DNA of 64,000 nucleotides, from assembly GCA_004123355.1 (NCBI GenBank), contig SCHM01000002.1:5057569-5121568 (forward strand), read 5' to 3'. This document shows, one piece after another, positions 61,812-64,000 of the stretch. The notes under the pieces were generated by a model. It did not search any database. It was not told where the DNA came from and saw only the letters and a list, made by a program, of their open reading frames with translations. The stretch's first letter is position 1. Each line of letters opens with the position of its first letter. This DNA comes from Amphirosellinia nigrospora. Lineage: Eukaryota > Ascomycota > Sordariomycetes > Xylariales > Xylariaceae. The position numbers and the translations under genes were made by a program.

Positions 61812-63410
61812 TTATTTTTTGGTGATTACAAGTGACCACAAGCCGTCATTGTCCAATGAATATAATTCTTGCGATTTATCTTGACTGTTCCACGATGCAG
61901 CTGCAGTACCCAGGTCCCGATGGCAGCTTAGTGTCCGTGGCTCTGTCCTTGTTGTTAGGTCACAGAGAAGTGCTTCGCGATGGCCCAAACAGAGTAGATG
62001 CTGTTCACTGGCAGAGAAGGCTAATTTATAAGTATTGCCGGGTGGCAGCATGGACAAGAATTCCTTGGTAGCGGTATCCCAAACCCCGATTTGCTGTCTG
62101 CGATAAGAATTCACCACTGCGGCCAGTCGACTGCCATATGGAGAGAACGCGAGGTCTTCAAGTGCATAATTATTATAGGGCGTCAATATACACAAAATTC
62201 TCCCAATGGCAACATCCCAGAGCCGTATTTCCCCGTTCTGTGCTCCGGAGGCAAGCCTATTACCACTGGTGAGAATTGCAATAGTTTGACCTTATAGTCA
62301 TGGCCTTTTGCATAGATTTTGCACCCGATGTGTAGTCCCAAAGCTTAATTTTGTTATTACTGTCGATCAGCCAACGGCTACATGACGGGCATCTAGTGAT
62401 AATGCTAGGCATGAGAATGAGGATGAGGATTGCGGAGTGGCTGCTATATTAGGATAGCTAAGCGCTTTTCGTACCACCCCTGTCTTGGAGTCCCAGACGC
62501 AGACGGAGCCGTTGGTTGAGACGAAGACTAGATGTTCGCAATTTGGCGAGAAGGCTATAATATGACATTTAGAGTCAGCCGTCATGCTACACAGTTCAGC
62601 CCCCGTAGTCGGGTCCCAGACCTGGATTGTTCCATTGTCTGATAGGGAAGCTAGTTGGTTACCATTAGATGAGAAGACAACTTTGATAACTATTCCCGGA
62701 TTCGCTTTTTTTCCTGCTGGTGATGCTTTTATGGTGGGATCCCAGAGCCGAATTGTTCCATCTCCAGATGCGGAAGCTTATTGTGTGCCATCTGGTAAGA
62801 CGGCTACCGCCCAAATGCTGCTATTATGTCCCTCTAATGTATCAACCACCAGTCCTACACAGGATCGTATAGTAGGGGCGTGGTACCAGAGGAAGTACAC
62901 ACTAGCTGGCTGCTATCTGGGGAAAACTTTAGGGGTTTCAGGGTCCTATGTAGATACTTTTTAGGGTGTTCATATCGTAGCGTATGCAGTGAAATCCCAA
63001 TAGTAGAGTCCCAAAGTTGGAGTGTTGCAATTTCGTCTTCAGATCTCAGCGACTGGGAGGCTAACATGCTGCCGTCCGGAGAAAACATCAATGCGATAAC
63101 AGTGCCATCTGTCATGATACAGAATTGCACACTATACCACAACACTACAAAAGGTAGAACGTTGTCAAGTCGAGCACTTGACTGTCTGCAGTTGACTATA
63201 CGTGTACTGGACTTGTGACACCATCACTAAGAAGTAGCTAACGTGTGCAGTAATTTCCCTCCAACAAGCTCCCGTAGTTCGATAGCCCCATTTTTCGACC
63301 CAGAGGCTAGCTGTTCGCCGCTGGGCGAGAATGCTACAGCGGTAATATAGTCCGCATGGCCATCCATCGAATGCAGCCATACGTCGGTACCGAGATAGCG
63401 GTGCAAGCCT
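61812..63410 (-). pseudogene. WD40 beta-propeller remnant (STAND/NWD-type C-terminus)
   Basis: At least five blades are readable: MDGHADYITAVAFSPSGEQL with ASGSKNGAIELREL; TDGTVIALMFSPDGSMLAS with LQLWDS; LEGHNSSIWAVAVLPDGTQ then a TAA, then ASASGDGTIRLWDP; VVFSSNGNQLASLSDNGTI with QVWDPTTG; IIAFSPNCEHLVFVSTNGSV with CVWDSKTG; and a last LAFSPYGSRLAAVVNSYRRQ with IGVWDTATKEF. It ends SLDNDGLWSLVITKK at 61812. The frame opens at 63410 directly after a TAA and without a Met, and upstream DNA shows no NACHT or P-loop, so the propeller has lost its effector end. Several breaks could be assembly errors, but the TAA in blade 3 is a substitution-type change. Confidence 0.75.
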
Positions 63411-63776
63411 TATTGAATAAGGTGTGTGTAATAGCTAAGACGAAGATAACTAAGATATGCGAATATCAATAAATGAAGTTAAAGTTATCAAATATCTTAT
63501 ATTTATTGACATGTCTTGGGCTAAATTTCCCACTCCATGTCATCGCACAAGTTGTTTAAACATTGCCACTAACTCATGCAGCATAGTAGGTATAACACAC
63601 TAGGTAATTCAAGCGGCGATTTGTATATATCCGTAGAACGTCCACAGAGGTAGTTTCAGAGACAATCACGCGCGACGCCAAGTATAGATGACCTACCCCT
63701 ACGTCGCAGGGTTCTTGACAAGCACAACGCAAAATGTGCGTCGTGAGGTGAACTGTGGATATAGCTACGCGCACGC
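63411..63776. other. Short spacer
   Basis: Separates the propeller remnant from the dehydrogenase 3' end. No coding signal. Confidence 0.5.
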
Positions 63777-64000
63777 CTACTCGCTACTCATGTCGACCAC
63801 GACCTTCAAGACCAGGTTGCCCTGCTCATCCTTGACCTTACCCGCCATATCAAAAGCGGCGGGGATGTTATTCAACCCTCTAAATCTCTGTGTCACGAGC
63901 TTCCTGACATCTGGCAAGCGTTTATCGTTGCTCCCCAGTAGCTCGATGGCCGCGGAGTAGGTATTGGCGTATCGAAAGACACCCACGAGGTCTACCTCTT
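63777..64000 (-). CDS. Polyol (sorbitol/xylitol-type) dehydrogenase, C-terminal part only
   Basis: Runs off the right edge of the window. The visible C-terminus has VGVFRYANTYSAAIELL, then LPDVRKLVTQRFRGLNNIPA, then AFDMAGKVKDEQGNLVLKVV and VDMSSE at a TAG. This matches the end of zinc-dependent medium-chain polyol dehydrogenases, where GVFRYANTYxxAIELL and LVTxRFxGLxNIxxAFxxA are typical. The zinc and Rossmann parts lie beyond 64000, so the exact substrate cannot be judged. Confidence 0.85.
   Translation of the reverse strand, partial: EVDLVGVFRYANTYSAAIELLGSNDKRLPDVRKLVTQRFRGLNNIPAAFDMAGKVKDEQGNLVLKVVVDMSSE

Overview
The window looks like nuclear DNA of a filamentous ascomycete (Pezizomycotina, Sordariomycete-like; I cannot go lower). 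The evidence is short introns of 36-230 nt with GTRNGT donors, CTRAY branch sites and YAG acceptors; several HET-domain genes; WD40 and ankyrin/CorA-like proteins; and a 17.6-kb block stripped to A+T by C-to-T/G-to-A change, the mark of repeat-induced point mutation (RIP).

Layout. 1-10 kb: a fructosamine-kinase-like gene (-), an intact HET-domain gene (-), a three-His-box fatty acid desaturase-like gene (-) and a short conserved unknown (+). 10.5-21.8 kb: two very large, adjacent, disordered Pro/Gln/Ser-rich proteins (-). 23.8-41.4 kb: an LTR element with matching 5-bp target duplications, RIP-degraded and carrying a second, nested LTR pair. 41.4-42.7 kb: a broken subtilase-like gene (-) whose stop codon directly abuts the element. 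About 45 kb: a possible polyketide synthase relic. 46-52.1 kb: an MFS monocarboxylate-type transporter, the Golgi Qa-SNARE Sed5 and an aldo-keto reductase (all +). 53-63.4 kb: an ankyrin plus CorA-like membrane protein (+), a second HET protein (-) and a WD40 propeller remnant (-). 63.8 kb to the edge: the C-terminus of a polyol dehydrogenase (-).

The most important property is that almost every gene is interrupted by loss of one base, usually in a G or C run of 3-6. About 25 such sites are listed below. Adding back one base per site restores family-typical protein and makes exon lengths sum to whole codons (MFS, SED5, AKR, the 9.4-kb gene, both large disordered genes). Because SED5, essential in yeast, is hit too, I read these as assembly errors rather than mass pseudogenisation. 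Gene spans below therefore bridge frame breaks.

Biologically, the right half resembles an accessory allorecognition-type neighbourhood (HET, ankyrin/CorA-like, WD40, subtilase fragment) beside a repeat block. The left half and 46-52 kb hold more ordinary metabolic and trafficking genes. I saw no tRNA, rRNA or CRISPR.
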